From the NCBI GenBank assembly GCA_938045475.1, contig CALIML010000001.1, positions 62,001 through 126,000 on the forward strand: a DNA stretch of 64,000 nt. Direction: 5' to 3'. Both the position numbers and the translations under genes were made by a program. Position 1 is the first letter of the stretch; each line of letters starts with the position of its first letter. The stretch comes from an uncultured Sulfolobales archaeon. Lineage in GTDB: Archaea > Thermoproteota > Thermoprotei_A > Sulfolobales > Desulfurococcaceae. The notes under the pieces were generated by a model that was not told the origin of the DNA, made no database searches, and saw nothing but the letters and a program-made list of their open reading frames with translations. Below, one piece after another: positions 45,105 through 53,776 of this stretch.

Positions 45105-46016
45105 TTGGAGCTAGCTAAGCTGTTAAGCAGTGTAGCGTTCTATAGCTACGTAATGCTTAAAGGCGAGTTTGTTGACAGTTTTACTTCAACGGGGTTTGAA
45201 GAAGCTTTCAGCAGGATTAAAAATGCTTTTAGTAAAGGAATTTATTTAGCCAGCATTAAGTTTGATGAAGTATTAGTCAAAGCCTTAATAGTTGATGGCA
45301 ATGTAGTTGGTTTAACAGAAGTTCAGGGAGGAAGATCTATTGAGGTCGAGGAATTAAATAGGCTCTCATCATCGAAGACTTTATTTACAAGCCTATACAG
45401 AGTTCCTGAAGAAGTCGTAGAAACGTATGGAGTTCTTAAAGAAGTTGTTAGAAGTATTAGAGGAGAAGAGGGTGCAGCTCCCGCAACACCTCCTCCCACA
45501 AGAGACGTTGGAGGATTCATAAAAGACTTCTTAAGCACCATCAATATATCAGTGGAGGAAGTGGCGTTCAATGAGTCGACAGACTCTATCCAAGTTAATG
45601 TAAGAGGCGTAGGGCAGGACGTTAAGCACAAGCCATTGCTATGGCTAATAGCATATGCTTTAACAGAGCATAAACTCAACGAGTTGTTTACAAAAAACGT
45701 TGAAATACGCCTCGAATCCCCCAAGGAGAAGGCTCGCTACTCGCTTATAAGTGAACTCGACAAGGCTTCTGCAATAATTAACGGAGCTATTGCTGCAAAG
45801 TTCGTAAATGCAACTATAGATAAACAAAAGATCTCGGTAAATCCAGCTGTAGGTGAAGTGAGGGCTGAGTATACATTGAGATCCAGTGAACCAGTGAGCA
45901 GAGAGCTCATTGAAAAATCGGCTAGAGAAGTTTCCGCAACTATTTCAAAGATCTTGGGGGCTAGAGTGCGCTTAAAGATCTCTATAGGAAAGATCTCAGT
46001 AGACGTCCGGACTTAA
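45105..46016 (+). CDS. Unknown protein at the 3' end of the pilus operon
   Basis: About 303 residues with no membrane segment. An N-terminal domain (to ~115) contains KGIYLASIKFDEVLVKALIVDGNVVGLTEVQGG, a Pro-rich linker (APATPPPTRD) follows, then a C-terminal alpha/beta domain with repeated ISVEEVAF, SIQVNVRG and RLKISIGKISVDVR strands. Start at TTG 45105, since AGGTG ends 6 nt upstream. I do not recognise the family. The position suggests an accessory or regulator of the pilus. Confidence 0.6.
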   Translation: MELAKLLSSVAFYSYVMLKGEFVDSFTSTGFEEAFSRIKNAFSKGIYLASIKFDEVLVKALIVDGNVVGLTEVQGGRSIEVEELNRLSSSKTLFTSLYRVPEEVVETYGVLKEVVRSIRGEEGAAPATPPPTRDVGGFIKDFLSTINISVEEVAFNESTDSIQVNVRGVGQDVKHKPLLWLIAYALTEHKLNELFTKNVEIRLESPKEKARYSLISELDKASAIINGAIAAKFVNATIDKQKISVNPAVGEVRAEYTLRSSEPVSRELIEKSAREVSATISKILGARVRLKISIGKISVDVRT

Positions 46017-46269
46017 AGTATCGCGTTCATTTTAGTAGTTGCCTCATCTATGTCAAATTGAATCTATAGGCGCCTCCAGCCACACGATCTTTAGAAAACC
46101 TTCCTTAAGTGAATAGCTGCGTTGAGATAGCGTCTGAAGCGGGATTAATTAAGAGTGCCCGTAGATCATTAAAACACTGTTTTTGAGAAATTCCTTTATT
46201 GACTCAAGTCTACTTAAATACCTAGAAGCATCTATAGCATAAGTTGGAAGATGAGTTAAGGGTGGTTAG

Positions 46270-46752
46270 ATGTCTCAAAAACAGTCTTCAACGTCTACGA
46301 CTAAAAGCAAGGAGTTAAAGATTGTTACTAAATATGTTGCAACAATTGATGATGTAAAGAATGATTTGAGGAAGTTAAAAGTGCTTTATATAATCAGCTT
46401 CTTTAACGACGTATCTGAGAAAGCATTACAGCATCTCGTATATAGCATGAAAGAGCATGGCTACCAGCTTTATCAAGACTTTATGGTGATTGGCGGCGCT
46501 TCATTCAGCAAAGCCCTTAAGAACGATCTAACGATTTTGCTCTACGTAGGCTTGCTTGAAACTAATACTAGGAGAAAGCTGTCTCTCACAAGCTTAGGTA
46601 AGGAGGCTCTCCAGGCATCCCTGGAGAAAGTTCCAAGCATGGATAAGGACTCTATATCAAAGTTGGTTAGTGAATTAAAGCCTAAGATAGCGCTAATAGA
46701 TGCTGAAGTTGAATTAGCGTTTAGGGGGGCTAAGAGGAGGAGGTCTAAGTAA
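46270..46752 (+). CDS. Small basic protein with winged-helix-like core
   Basis: 160 residues. A Ser/Thr/Lys-rich leader is followed by two helical repeats (KNDLRKLKVLYIISFFNDVSEKALQHLVYSMKEHGY...FSKALKNDLTILLYVGLLETNTRRKLSLTSLGKEAL), the latter like a winged helix with a turn at RRKLSLT. It ends in a strongly basic KRRRSK. ATG with GGGTGGTT just upstream and a CTTAAATACC TATA-like box ~45 bases before. Possibly a DNA-binding regulator; no family is certain. Confidence 0.6.
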   Translation: MSQKQSSTSTTKSKELKIVTKYVATIDDVKNDLRKLKVLYIISFFNDVSEKALQHLVYSMKEHGYQLYQDFMVIGGASFSKALKNDLTILLYVGLLETNTRRKLSLTSLGKEALQASLEKVPSMDKDSISKLVSELKPKIALIDAEVELAFRGAKRRRSK

Positions 46753-46763
46753 CAAGTAGTTAA

Positions 46764-47171
46764 TTAAATAGTTGTTTGAGGCGTAGGCTTTCGCTCGCTT
46801 TTACTTACTTGAGCTAGTATGGGGTTTAGCCTTCCTTCAACACTGAGCTTTTCTATTAACTCCTTGAATGCGGATGTATGCTTAATGTCTAGTTCGAGGA
46901 GCTCGTAAAGTATTTTCCTTGAAGCCTCCCAGACTTCTGCCAGCATTTCCCTGGGCATGTGGCTAATTATAAATGGATCCTGAAGCCATTGATCGAAAGC
47001 GCTCAGAGTCCTAGCCATGTGTTGAAACGCGGCTCTAGTCAAGACTATTAGCTCAAGTCTATCTGCACCCTTTACAGATTCTTCAACTTGTTTAAATGCG
47101 TCTAAAGTAACCTTCTGTCTCTTAACCCATGCCTCTAAGTTATGGACAAATGAATCTGACACTGTTTTCAC
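46764..47171 (-). CDS. DUF2153-like crenarchaeal protein
   Basis: 135 residues, all-helical: FVHNLEAWVKRQKVTLDAFKQVEESVKGADRLELIVLTRAAFQHMARTLSAFDQWLQDPF resembles DUF2153, a conserved crenarchaeal family of unknown role, found in many hyperthermophiles. No catalytic motif is seen. It is convergent with the basic protein gene to its left, with only 11 bases between their ends. Recognition is from memory of the family pattern. Confidence 0.65.
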   Translation of the reverse strand: MKTVSDSFVHNLEAWVKRQKVTLDAFKQVEESVKGADRLELIVLTRAAFQHMARTLSAFDQWLQDPFIISHMPREMLAEVWEASRKILYELLELDIKHTSAFKELIEKLSVEGRLNPILAQVSKSERKPTPQTTI

Positions 47172-47418
47172 CTAACATAGTATGTTAACATCTTACCCTA
47201 GGGGCAATTATATACTTTAGTGCTCTATGAATCCGCTGCTTTCAACTATATGAGCATTTATTGCATCTACATAGATTTGTTACTCTCCGCAATCGTTGCA
47301 TAAGTTCTCTAATTCGTTAACTTTATCGAGAGCTATAATTGGATCTAATAAAGCTGTGTAGGTAAGGTTTAAAAGTATTGCTCATTGATAGTTTTCTGGA
47401 GTACATGGGGTTGCGTAA

Positions 47419-47820
47419 GTGAGCTTAGGGGAATTAATTAGATCAATGCTCAGTGAAGCTGATCTCATAGTGAGGGCTCAGCGCGGGAAAATACTGGGGA
47501 TCCACAGAGAACTCCCAATACTTCTCTCAGTATCGCTTAGGAAGAATGGAGCATTAATAAGGATTGAAGCTATGGAGGGCCTTAGAAGCGCTTTAGACGA
47601 ACTAATTTCTTTAGGTGAAGACGCTAAGTCAATTGTTGACGATGTGTTGGCTGAGCTTAGGGATATAGCGATAGACATAAAGAACTCTCTTGAAGCAAGA
47701 GGAGTCAATGTATCCCTCGAATTAAGGAGTGGGGAAAGCGATGTGAGGGAAGTCCTAGAAGAAATAATTGAGGAATACGGAGAACTCATCGGAGAAGAGG
47801 AGTTATTTGAGGAGGAGTAG
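47419..47820 (+). CDS. Small acidic protein of unknown function before phosphohexomutase
   Basis: 133 residues, helical and rich in Glu/Asp, ending EELIGEEELFEEE. Two predicted strands (ILLSVSLRKNGALIRIEA; VNVSLELRSG) flank long helices (ALDELISLGEDAKSIVDDVLAELRDIAIDIKNSLEARG). GTG start 47419, and the mutase start follows one base after its stop, so the two are one operon. No family recognised; a role linked to the mutase or to sugar metabolism is a guess. Confidence 0.55.
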   Translation: MSLGELIRSMLSEADLIVRAQRGKILGIHRELPILLSVSLRKNGALIRIEAMEGLRSALDELISLGEDAKSIVDDVLAELRDIAIDIKNSLEARGVNVSLELRSGESDVREVLEEIIEEYGELIGEEELFEEE

Positions 47821-47821
47821 T

Positions 47822-49183
47822 TTGAGTCAGTTGTTTGGAACAGACGGTATAAGGGGGATCATTAATGAAGAGCTATCGCCAATGCTTGCTTTAAAAATAG
47901 GGCTAGCAACAGGGACGTTGTTTAGAGCTGGAGCTAGAGTACTTATTGGAAGAGACTCTAGAGCGGGTGGAGATATGTTGTCTAAAGCAGTGGAAGCAGG
48001 TCTCTTAGCTACCGGAGTTAAAGTATATGATGCAGGGCTCACCCCTACTCCAGCATTACAGTACGTTGTTAAAGAGGATGGATTCGACGGCGGAATAATG
48101 ATTACTGCAAGCCACAATCCCCCCGAATACAATGGTATAAAAGTCATTGACTCCGATGGAGTTGAGCTGCCTAGAGAGAAAGAAGCCATTATTGAAGAAC
48201 TAGTTTTTACAAGTAAGTATAGAATGGCTTCATGGACTTCGCTGACACAAGACGTAAAGCCGTATCCACATGTGTTGGAGAAGTACATTAAAGCTGTGGT
48301 AAGCCATGTTGACGCAGAACTTGTTAGGAGAAAAAGCTTTAGAGTCCTCATAGATCCAGCTAACAGCGTCGGCACTCTAGCTTCACCTAGAGTCGCCCAA
48401 ATGCTGGGCGCAATAGTGTGGACGATAAATGGAGATCTTAGCCCATACTTCTCTGGAAGACATCCGGAGCCCACGCCTGAGACTCTTGTGGAGACAGCTA
48501 AAGTGGCCAAGAGCTTAAATGTTGATTTAGCAATCGCTCACGACGCTGACGCTGATAGAGCTATCGTAATAGATGATCAAGCGAATGTCCAGTGGGGGGA
48601 CAGAACTGCTGCGGTACTAGCTAAGTACCTTGCTGAAAAACACCTGGATCTCCCTAGAAGAGTCTTTACAGCCGTTTCATCAAGTAACCTAGTTGAAGAA
48701 TACCTTAAACCTGTAGGTGTAGAAGTAGTGTGGTTAAAGGTGGGCAGCATAGGTATAGCAAGAACTTTAATGAGTAGGGGGGGTATTTGCGGCTTTGAAG
48801 AGAACGGGGGCTTCATGTACCCCCTCCACCACCCTGTGAGGGATGGAGCCATGACTTTAGCGCTGCTCCTAGAACTCATGGCTGTTGAAGGAAGGAAGTT
48901 AAGCGAGATCTATAGAGATTTACCCAAGTACTATGCTTTAAAGACTAAGTTTAGGATGGATAGAGTGAAGGCCTTTAAAGCCGTTGAAGCAGTAAGAGAG
49001 TATTTTAAGAACTATAGACAGGTTAACATTGATGGCGTTAGAGTAGTTGGCGACGACTTCTGGCTTCTCGTAAGGCCTAGTGGAACTGAGCCCCTCCTTA
49101 GAGTAATGATAGAGGCGAGAAGTGTTGAGAGGGCTGAAGAACTCTTGAGGGAAGTAGAATCAATCGTAGGTGGATTGAGTTGA
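47822..49183 (+). CDS. Phosphohexomutase (phosphoglucosamine/phosphomannomutase type)
   Basis: 453 residues from TTG at 47822 (FGTDGIRG starts 4 residues in; GAGGAG precedes). Active-site serine loop GIMITASHNPPEYNG (~100), metal loop AHDADADRAIVID (~245), substrate loop GFEENGGFMYP (~325) and phosphate-binding GDDFWLLVRPSGTEPLLRV (~420) are all intact. It interconverts hexose 1- and 6-phosphates and feeds UDP-sugar or GDP-sugar synthesis for glycans. GlmM versus ManB cannot be told from motifs alone. Confidence 0.94.
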   Translation: MSQLFGTDGIRGIINEELSPMLALKIGLATGTLFRAGARVLIGRDSRAGGDMLSKAVEAGLLATGVKVYDAGLTPTPALQYVVKEDGFDGGIMITASHNPPEYNGIKVIDSDGVELPREKEAIIEELVFTSKYRMASWTSLTQDVKPYPHVLEKYIKAVVSHVDAELVRRKSFRVLIDPANSVGTLASPRVAQMLGAIVWTINGDLSPYFSGRHPEPTPETLVETAKVAKSLNVDLAIAHDADADRAIVIDDQANVQWGDRTAAVLAKYLAEKHLDLPRRVFTAVSSSNLVEEYLKPVGVEVVWLKVGSIGIARTLMSRGGICGFEENGGFMYPLHHPVRDGAMTLALLLELMAVEGRKLSEIYRDLPKYYALKTKFRMDRVKAFKAVEAVREYFKNYRQVNIDGVRVVGDDFWLLVRPSGTEPLLRVMIEARSVERAEELLREVESIVGGLS

Positions 49184-49572
49184 GGTACTGGGGGCTTGAT
49201 GTATTAGCCTGTATCTACTGTAAGCAATTTCCCCTAAGGATTCGCGTCCTAAATACCAGTGTTGAAGAAGTGAGAGTAGAAGACATACCAATACCCTACT
49301 GCAAGACTTACTGCGGCTACTTAAATACTCAGATAACTGAAGGCAGGGAGTATCCATGCAGGGAATGCCTTAAAATAGAAATTAGTGAAGCAGTCCTTTA
49401 CTGTACTAACTGCAAGCACTGGTATCCAGTGAAGAACGGCATAGTAGTGATGATGCCTGACAACAGGAGGAAGCCTGAAGCAGACTTAGAGTTTCTAAGG
49501 AAGTACGCAGATAAGCTGCCTAGCGAAATAGTTTATGAAGGATTACCGCATAACTTATCTGGAGGGAAATAA
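49180..49572 (+). CDS. Trm112-like zinc-binding protein
   Basis: 130 residues. It opens LDVLACIYCKQFPL and later CKTYCGYLNTQ, CRECLKIEI and AVLYCTNCKHWYPVKNGIVVMMPD; the last CxxC block with YPVKNGIVVMMP matches the Trm112 end, giving a two-Cys-pair zinc site. Trm112 activates methyltransferases of tRNA, rRNA and release factor. It starts TTG, overlapping the mutase stop by 4 bases. Confidence 0.75.
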   Translation: MRYWGLDVLACIYCKQFPLRIRVLNTSVEEVRVEDIPIPYCKTYCGYLNTQITEGREYPCRECLKIEISEAVLYCTNCKHWYPVKNGIVVMMPDNRRKPEADLEFLRKYADKLPSEIVYEGLPHNLSGGK

Positions 49573-50105
49573 ATCGACGTAGAAACTTGCGAATGAAGCA
49601 TTTATGCAGACGCCGCCGTCAGTAGTTTTAGAGCAGAAATACTTGGATGGATATGAGTTGCTAAGTATTGGTGTTGCTCCAGGTGTGGTGCTCCAATGCC
49701 TTGAAAGAAGCGCTGGGCCTTCAGATGAGGGGTCTTCCTCCACCCCTGATGAGGGAGCGGGTTCACTTAGGCGGGGAAAGAGGAGCCTAAGGCTAGTGAA
49801 CCCCAAGAGCTATGCAAGTCCGTCAAAGAGACTACGTAGCTCAAACCCTCTTCTTCCAAAACAATAGCTGGAATAAGCTAATAGATACATTGACTACTTT
49901 CAATGATTAAGCTCAAAATCTCTTTGAAATGATCTACAGTTCATAATTTCCGTGCTTTAGCTCTTGCACGGGCTTATATAGCTTAATGCATTCTAGTGCT
50001 TTATTTAGAGAACTAGAAAAGACATCGCTTATGGAGAGCTCGCGGAGATCGTGGGGAGAGCCTGTGTTGACTAGCCGTGGAGTTAAGAGTCCAGGTATTT
50101 GGTAG
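49573..50105. other. Gene-free stretch holding an insertion-sequence scar
   Basis: 532 bases between the Trm112-like gene and the MNT gene. The left half (49598-49866) is a decayed insertion element, described separately. In the rest I see no gene, RNA or clear terminator; short T-rich tracts near 49930-49990 could end transcription. Confidence 0.5.
49598..49866 (+). mobile_element. Second copy of the degenerate IS scar (IS200/IS605-like tail)
   Basis: About 70 bases here (49607-49675) align with 13117-13186 with scattered mismatches. Downstream, CCTTCAGATGAGGGG..CTTCCTCC and GGAGCCTAAGGCTAGTGAACCCCAAG resemble the tail of tnpB scars: the last piece is close to AGCCTGATGAACCCCAAGG at 58579 (minus strand copy). 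A 87-codon frame spans it, ending NPLLPKQ, but it is not an intact transposase. Likely one or more IS200/IS605 right-end fragments; the first segment could belong to a different element. Confidence 0.5.
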
Positions 50106-50426
50106 CTAGCGTATTTCTATGTAGTTTTTGATGGTTCTTTTAAATATTTCTGCATCTTCTTTATTGAGTACATGTATTTCTATCTTTGTGTTTAGCGCTA
50201 ATTTTTTAGCTTCATGTAGCACCTTTAGTCTATCGACGTCGTCCGGTATCTCTATTAATACATCTACGTCACTTGCAGCTATAGCTTCACCTTTGATTCG
50301 GGAGCCGAACACGTATAGTTTGCCATTGTATTTCGCCGCAAGATCTTTTAATGCCTTTAAATAATTCTCCAAATTCTCCTCGAGATCTTTCTTCTGCTTC
50401 CTTAAGTACTCTATGTACTTATGCAT
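50106..50426 (-). CDS. Minimal nucleotidyltransferase (MNT) antitoxin-like protein
   Basis: 106 residues: an N-terminal coiled helix, then YVFGSRIKGEAIAASDVDVLIEI, the G-S-x-x-G-x-(9)-D-x-D nucleotidyltransferase motif. MNT proteins pair with HEPN toxins and, in known systems, AMPylate the HEPN protein to neutralise it. Its ATG overlaps the HEPN gene end by 16 bases, as in many such pairs. Short length fits the solitary MNT type. Confidence 0.88.
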   Translation of the reverse strand: MHKYIEYLRKQKKDLEENLENYLKALKDLAAKYNGKLYVFGSRIKGEAIAASDVDVLIEIPDDVDRLKVLHEAKKLALNTKIEIHVLNKEDAEIFKRTIKNYIEIR

Positions 50427-50788
50427 TTGAAGACCTCTTCAATGAATTTCTTTGCTTCACTATACTCTCTACCTCCATAGCGTCTTATAAAATACCTTGA
50501 GCCTATGTACGCGTCTTCAAGTATGTTCACAACATACCACTTCTCATCTACTACCTGTTTAAGGCACTGATTCTCAGCGATCTCTATTAAGTCCAGCAGG
50601 GAATGTGTTTTGGGGAAGTCGCCCACTGTTTCCAGTAGGTAAGCTTTTACAGCTAGCTGAACTGCTTGTTCAATATGGAATAACGCAATATCATATCTAC
50701 CTGATGAAACATCGTATTCGCTAATTCTATAGAAGTGCCTAGCTCGTTCAATCATCTCTCTGTACAGTCTACTGCTCACAGACACCAC
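50411..50788 (-). CDS. HEPN-domain protein, toxin half of a HEPN/MNT pair
   Basis: 125 residues, all helices: YREMIERARHFYRISEYDVSSGRYDIALFHIEQAVQLAVKAYLLE is the typical HEPN start, and SRYFIRRYGGREYSEAKKFIEEV ends it with an Arg-rich helix near the usual R-x4-6-H/Y active site, read here as R-Y-F-I-R-R-Y. HEPN proteins are often RNases. No conserved His is visible, so activity is uncertain. Two-gene operon with the MNT gene. Confidence 0.85.
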   Translation of the reverse strand: MVSVSSRLYREMIERARHFYRISEYDVSSGRYDIALFHIEQAVQLAVKAYLLETVGDFPKTHSLLDLIEIAENQCLKQVVDEKWYVVNILEDAYIGSRYFIRRYGGREYSEAKKFIEEVFKCIST

Positions 50789-51136
50789 ACTCTAATGTAT
50801 AGCGTTGTGCAATGTATGTATTAATGAGCCTAATATACACTATCTACGCTTCTATAGATACAATGGTTCTCTACGCAGATATGCATTGAGCTTTTCAACT
50901 AAGCACTTCAACTTTTACTTATTTAACCTCTTTCAGAGCTTTGTCGAGAGTAAGCATAATGAGGCACTAGTTGAGTGGAAGCACCTTAGATCGATATTTA
51001 TTGCTTCAACAATGCTCCTTTCAACTATTGCAACCAAAGCCTTGCCTCTAGAGAAGCAGTAAAATAAACCCCGGGGAACTTATTAGGGATATGGTTTTTA
51101 AAGGGGGGTGTGTAGGGAATATGGGAGGGGGTAGGT
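50789..51136. other. Intergenic region upstream of oligopeptide operon
   Basis: 348 bases. It contains the promoter of the HEPN gene (left) and of the peptide ABC operon (right; a TTTTTAAA at ~51095-51102 and the G-rich ribosome site GGAGGGGGTAGG before the TTG at 51137). An 85-codon frame at 50805-51062 has no clear ribosome site; its sequence (SFSTKHFNFYLFNLFQSFVES) is protein-like and may be a fragment of an unknown gene, but I cannot support it. Confidence 0.4.
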
Positions 51137-52750
51137 TTGAAAAACAAGGTGCTGGTAGCAGTGTCTTTGCTGATAATTCTAGCTGTAGCACTCATTCTCA
51201 TATCGATACACAGGCCTACTCCTAGCGTTAAGAGAGTAGTTGCTTATGCCTATAGGGATGCCATTACAGGCATAGATCCGGGAGTAGAATTCGACACTGG
51301 AGTAGTCGTCTTAAACTTAATTTATGAACAGCTGTTAATATACGATCCTTTGAGAGACGAATTCACGCCTCTATTAGCAGTAAGTTGGGAAAAAATAAAT
51401 GATACTGCATGGCTCTTTGTGTTAAGAGATGGAGTGAAGTTTCAAGACGGTACCCCCCTCGATGCTGAAGCAGTCAAATTCAGTATTGAAAGGACGAGGG
51501 ATACATATGGTGAGACTGGGAGAGGGCCTGGATACATATGGAGCTGTATTGAAGAAGTTATTGTAGTAAATAAGACTGCAGTACTCTTTAAACTCAGTTA
51601 TCCAGCTAGAATAGACTTAATAGCTTCTGGAGCCTATGGAGCATTCATATATAGTCCAAAGGTCGTTGAATACAGCGGTGCAAAAAGCTCCACGGACCCC
51701 AGGCTAGAGGAGTGGTTTAATGAAGGAAACGCTGTTGGAACAGGGCCCTATAAGCTGGCTTCATATAGGCCTGAGTCGGAAGTAAGGTTAGTTAAAAACA
51801 ATGAGTGGTGGGGCTGGAGGGAGACAGATAACCCAAGCCCTCCTGATGAAGTTATAGTTAAAATAATTGAAACACCTGAAGCGCAGGAGAGCGGGCTGAG
51901 AGCCAAGAGCATAGACATAGCTATAAACATACCTAGAGCAAGCATTCCAGGGCTAGAGTCCCAAGGGTATGGTAAGTTAACTATGCCTTCATACCACAAC
52001 TTCATATTAGTATTTAATACACGAAGGCATCCTACAAATATGGCTGAAGTGAGGAAAGCAATAGCTCACGCCATACCGTACGATGAATTGATTAGTACTG
52101 TTCTTAGAGGCTATGGTAGAATTGGAAGCGGCCTCGTCCCATATGGTTTTCCAGGCTACGTAGAGAACCTCACGTATAAACATGACCTTAGTTTAGCTCA
52201 AAAACTCCTTGAAGAAGCAGGCTTAGCTGGAAGAATAAGCTTAGAGATAGTGATTACAGCAGGTTATGAAGAGGAGGAGAAGTTCGCAAGCTTACTTAAG
52301 GATTCGCTGGCCAAGCTAGGCATAGAGCTCACAATAATCTCCCTTCCCTGGGAGTTTGTAAAGGAGAGAGGCTCTAGTGTCTGGGTTAACCCTAATGAAG
52401 CTCCGCACTTAATAATTAACGATTGGTGGCCTACATACCTCTCACCCTATGAATACTACTACATATTCCACAAGGACGACAAGGAATGGAATTGGGCTGG
52501 CTATGAAGACGATGAGTACTCTCAAATAATAGATGAAGCCTTCGTACTAGAGGGAGTGGATTGGGCTAAATCCATGGAGCTCTACACAAAGGCTGCGCAA
52601 ATGATATTCAGCAATGCCATAGCGATTAATCTATGGGATATGGCGCACGTATACGTATATGATGGAGGTAAATTAGTGCTTAGGGAGGAAGCCTTTAACC
52701 CGCTTTTCTCCTACGTGATCTTCTTCCAGTACGTTGAGGTGAAGACTTAA
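51137..52750 (+). CDS. Oligopeptide ABC transporter substrate-binding protein
   Basis: 537 residues, SBP family 5. N-terminal hydrophobic helix (LVAVSLLIILAVALILISI) without a lipobox Cys, so it may be an uncleaved anchor. Then typical segments: YDPLRDEFTPLLAVSWE, FVLRDGVKFQDGTPLDAEAVKFSIERT, GTGPYKL and VRKAIAHAIPYDELISTVLRGYGRIGSG. It captures peptides or oligosaccharides (crenarchaeal homologues can bind sugars) for the downstream permeases and ATPases. First gene of a five-gene operon. Confidence 0.93.
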   Translation: MKNKVLVAVSLLIILAVALILISIHRPTPSVKRVVAYAYRDAITGIDPGVEFDTGVVVLNLIYEQLLIYDPLRDEFTPLLAVSWEKINDTAWLFVLRDGVKFQDGTPLDAEAVKFSIERTRDTYGETGRGPGYIWSCIEEVIVVNKTAVLFKLSYPARIDLIASGAYGAFIYSPKVVEYSGAKSSTDPRLEEWFNEGNAVGTGPYKLASYRPESEVRLVKNNEWWGWRETDNPSPPDEVIVKIIETPEAQESGLRAKSIDIAINIPRASIPGLESQGYGKLTMPSYHNFILVFNTRRHPTNMAEVRKAIAHAIPYDELISTVLRGYGRIGSGLVPYGFPGYVENLTYKHDLSLAQKLLEEAGLAGRISLEIVITAGYEEEEKFASLLKDSLAKLGIELTIISLPWEFVKERGSSVWVNPNEAPHLIINDWWPTYLSPYEYYYIFHKDDKEWNWAGYEDDEYSQIIDEAFVLEGVDWAKSMELYTKAAQMIFSNAIAINLWDMAHVYVYDGGKLVLREEAFNPLFSYVIFFQYVEVKT

Positions 52751-52753
52751 GGA

Positions 52754-53776
52754 ATGGGTGTAACGCTTAGCTACGTGGTTAAGAGGATTATCTTCTCAAT
52801 AGCCATAGTCCTCGGCATCTCAATAATAACCTATGTATTCATATATTTAGCCCCCGGGGATCCAGCCTATGTATGGGCCGGCAGGCCTAGGGGTCCTCTA
52901 GCTAGTGAAGCTATAGCTAAGGCTAGAGTTGAACTAGGCCTAGATCAACCTATTTACGTGCAATTCCTCCTACATGTGTTGAGATTCTTCAGCGGCAACT
53001 GGGGTTTATCAATTCGATTTAAGCAAAGCGTTTTTTCATTAGTTATGAGGAATTTCGCTAGTACGCTAGAGCTACTGTTAGTTAGCTTCATTACATCGAT
53101 ACCCGTTGGGCTGTTCCTCGGGATATATTCATCCCTTTACAGAGGGAGTAGAGTTGATGCAGCCATAAATTCCCTATCTATAGTTCTTTCAAATACTCCT
53201 CGGTTTTGGATAGGCTTAGCCATGCTCCTGGCATTTACTTCGCTTAACGTTCCAACATATGGCAGGATATCCGATAGCTTTAGGGGAGAGCTTGTGGAGC
53301 GCGTTGGACTATACTTAGTTGATAGCCTGCTTCAAGGTAGGTTGGACATATTCTTAGATGTCTTCACAAGAATTATTCCTCCAGCACTAGCGCTATCTCT
53401 CTACCCCATTGGGGCAATAGCTAGAGTAACTAGAATAAGTCTATCTGAAGCTCTTCAAGAGGAGTTTGTTAGAGAAGCTGTATCTCTCGGATTGCCTAGA
53501 AAAACCGTAGTCTATGGATATGCGTTGAGGGGGCTTATACCTAGCTTAGTGCAAGCAACTGGGCTGTTCTTCTCATACAGCCTCATAGACGCTATGGCTG
53601 TTGAATACGTCTTTGGGAGAGAGGGCTTAGGCAGCTTGCTGGTGAAAGCTATTCCAGCAAACGACTTTCCATTAATTACAGCGGCCCTCGTAATAGTCAC
53701 ATTAGTGTACGTAGTCACTAACACTGCAGCTGACATAGTGCAAGCCCTAGTAAATCCCAGGGTGACTATGCAGTGA
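52754..53776 (+). CDS. Oligopeptide ABC permease DppB-like
   Basis: 340 residues, six membrane helices. N-terminus VKRIIFSIAIVLGISIITYVFIYLAPGDPAY is characteristic, as are DQPIYVQFLLHVLRFFSGNWGLSIRF and the EAA loop RVTRISLSEALQEEFVREAVSLGLPRKTV, which docks to the ATPases. Starts 4 bases after the binding-protein gene. Confidence 0.94.
   Translation: MGVTLSYVVKRIIFSIAIVLGISIITYVFIYLAPGDPAYVWAGRPRGPLASEAIAKARVELGLDQPIYVQFLLHVLRFFSGNWGLSIRFKQSVFSLVMRNFASTLELLLVSFITSIPVGLFLGIYSSLYRGSRVDAAINSLSIVLSNTPRFWIGLAMLLAFTSLNVPTYGRISDSFRGELVERVGLYLVDSLLQGRLDIFLDVFTRIIPPALALSLYPIGAIARVTRISLSEALQEEFVREAVSLGLPRKTVVYGYALRGLIPSLVQATGLFFSYSLIDAMAVEYVFGREGLGSLLVKAIPANDFPLITAALVIVTLVYVVTNTAADIVQALVNPRVTMQ

Noticed and set aside
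50805-51062. 85-codon frame with protein-like composition
   Set aside because: No ribosome site and no recognisable family; could be a gene fragment but cannot be supported as a gene.
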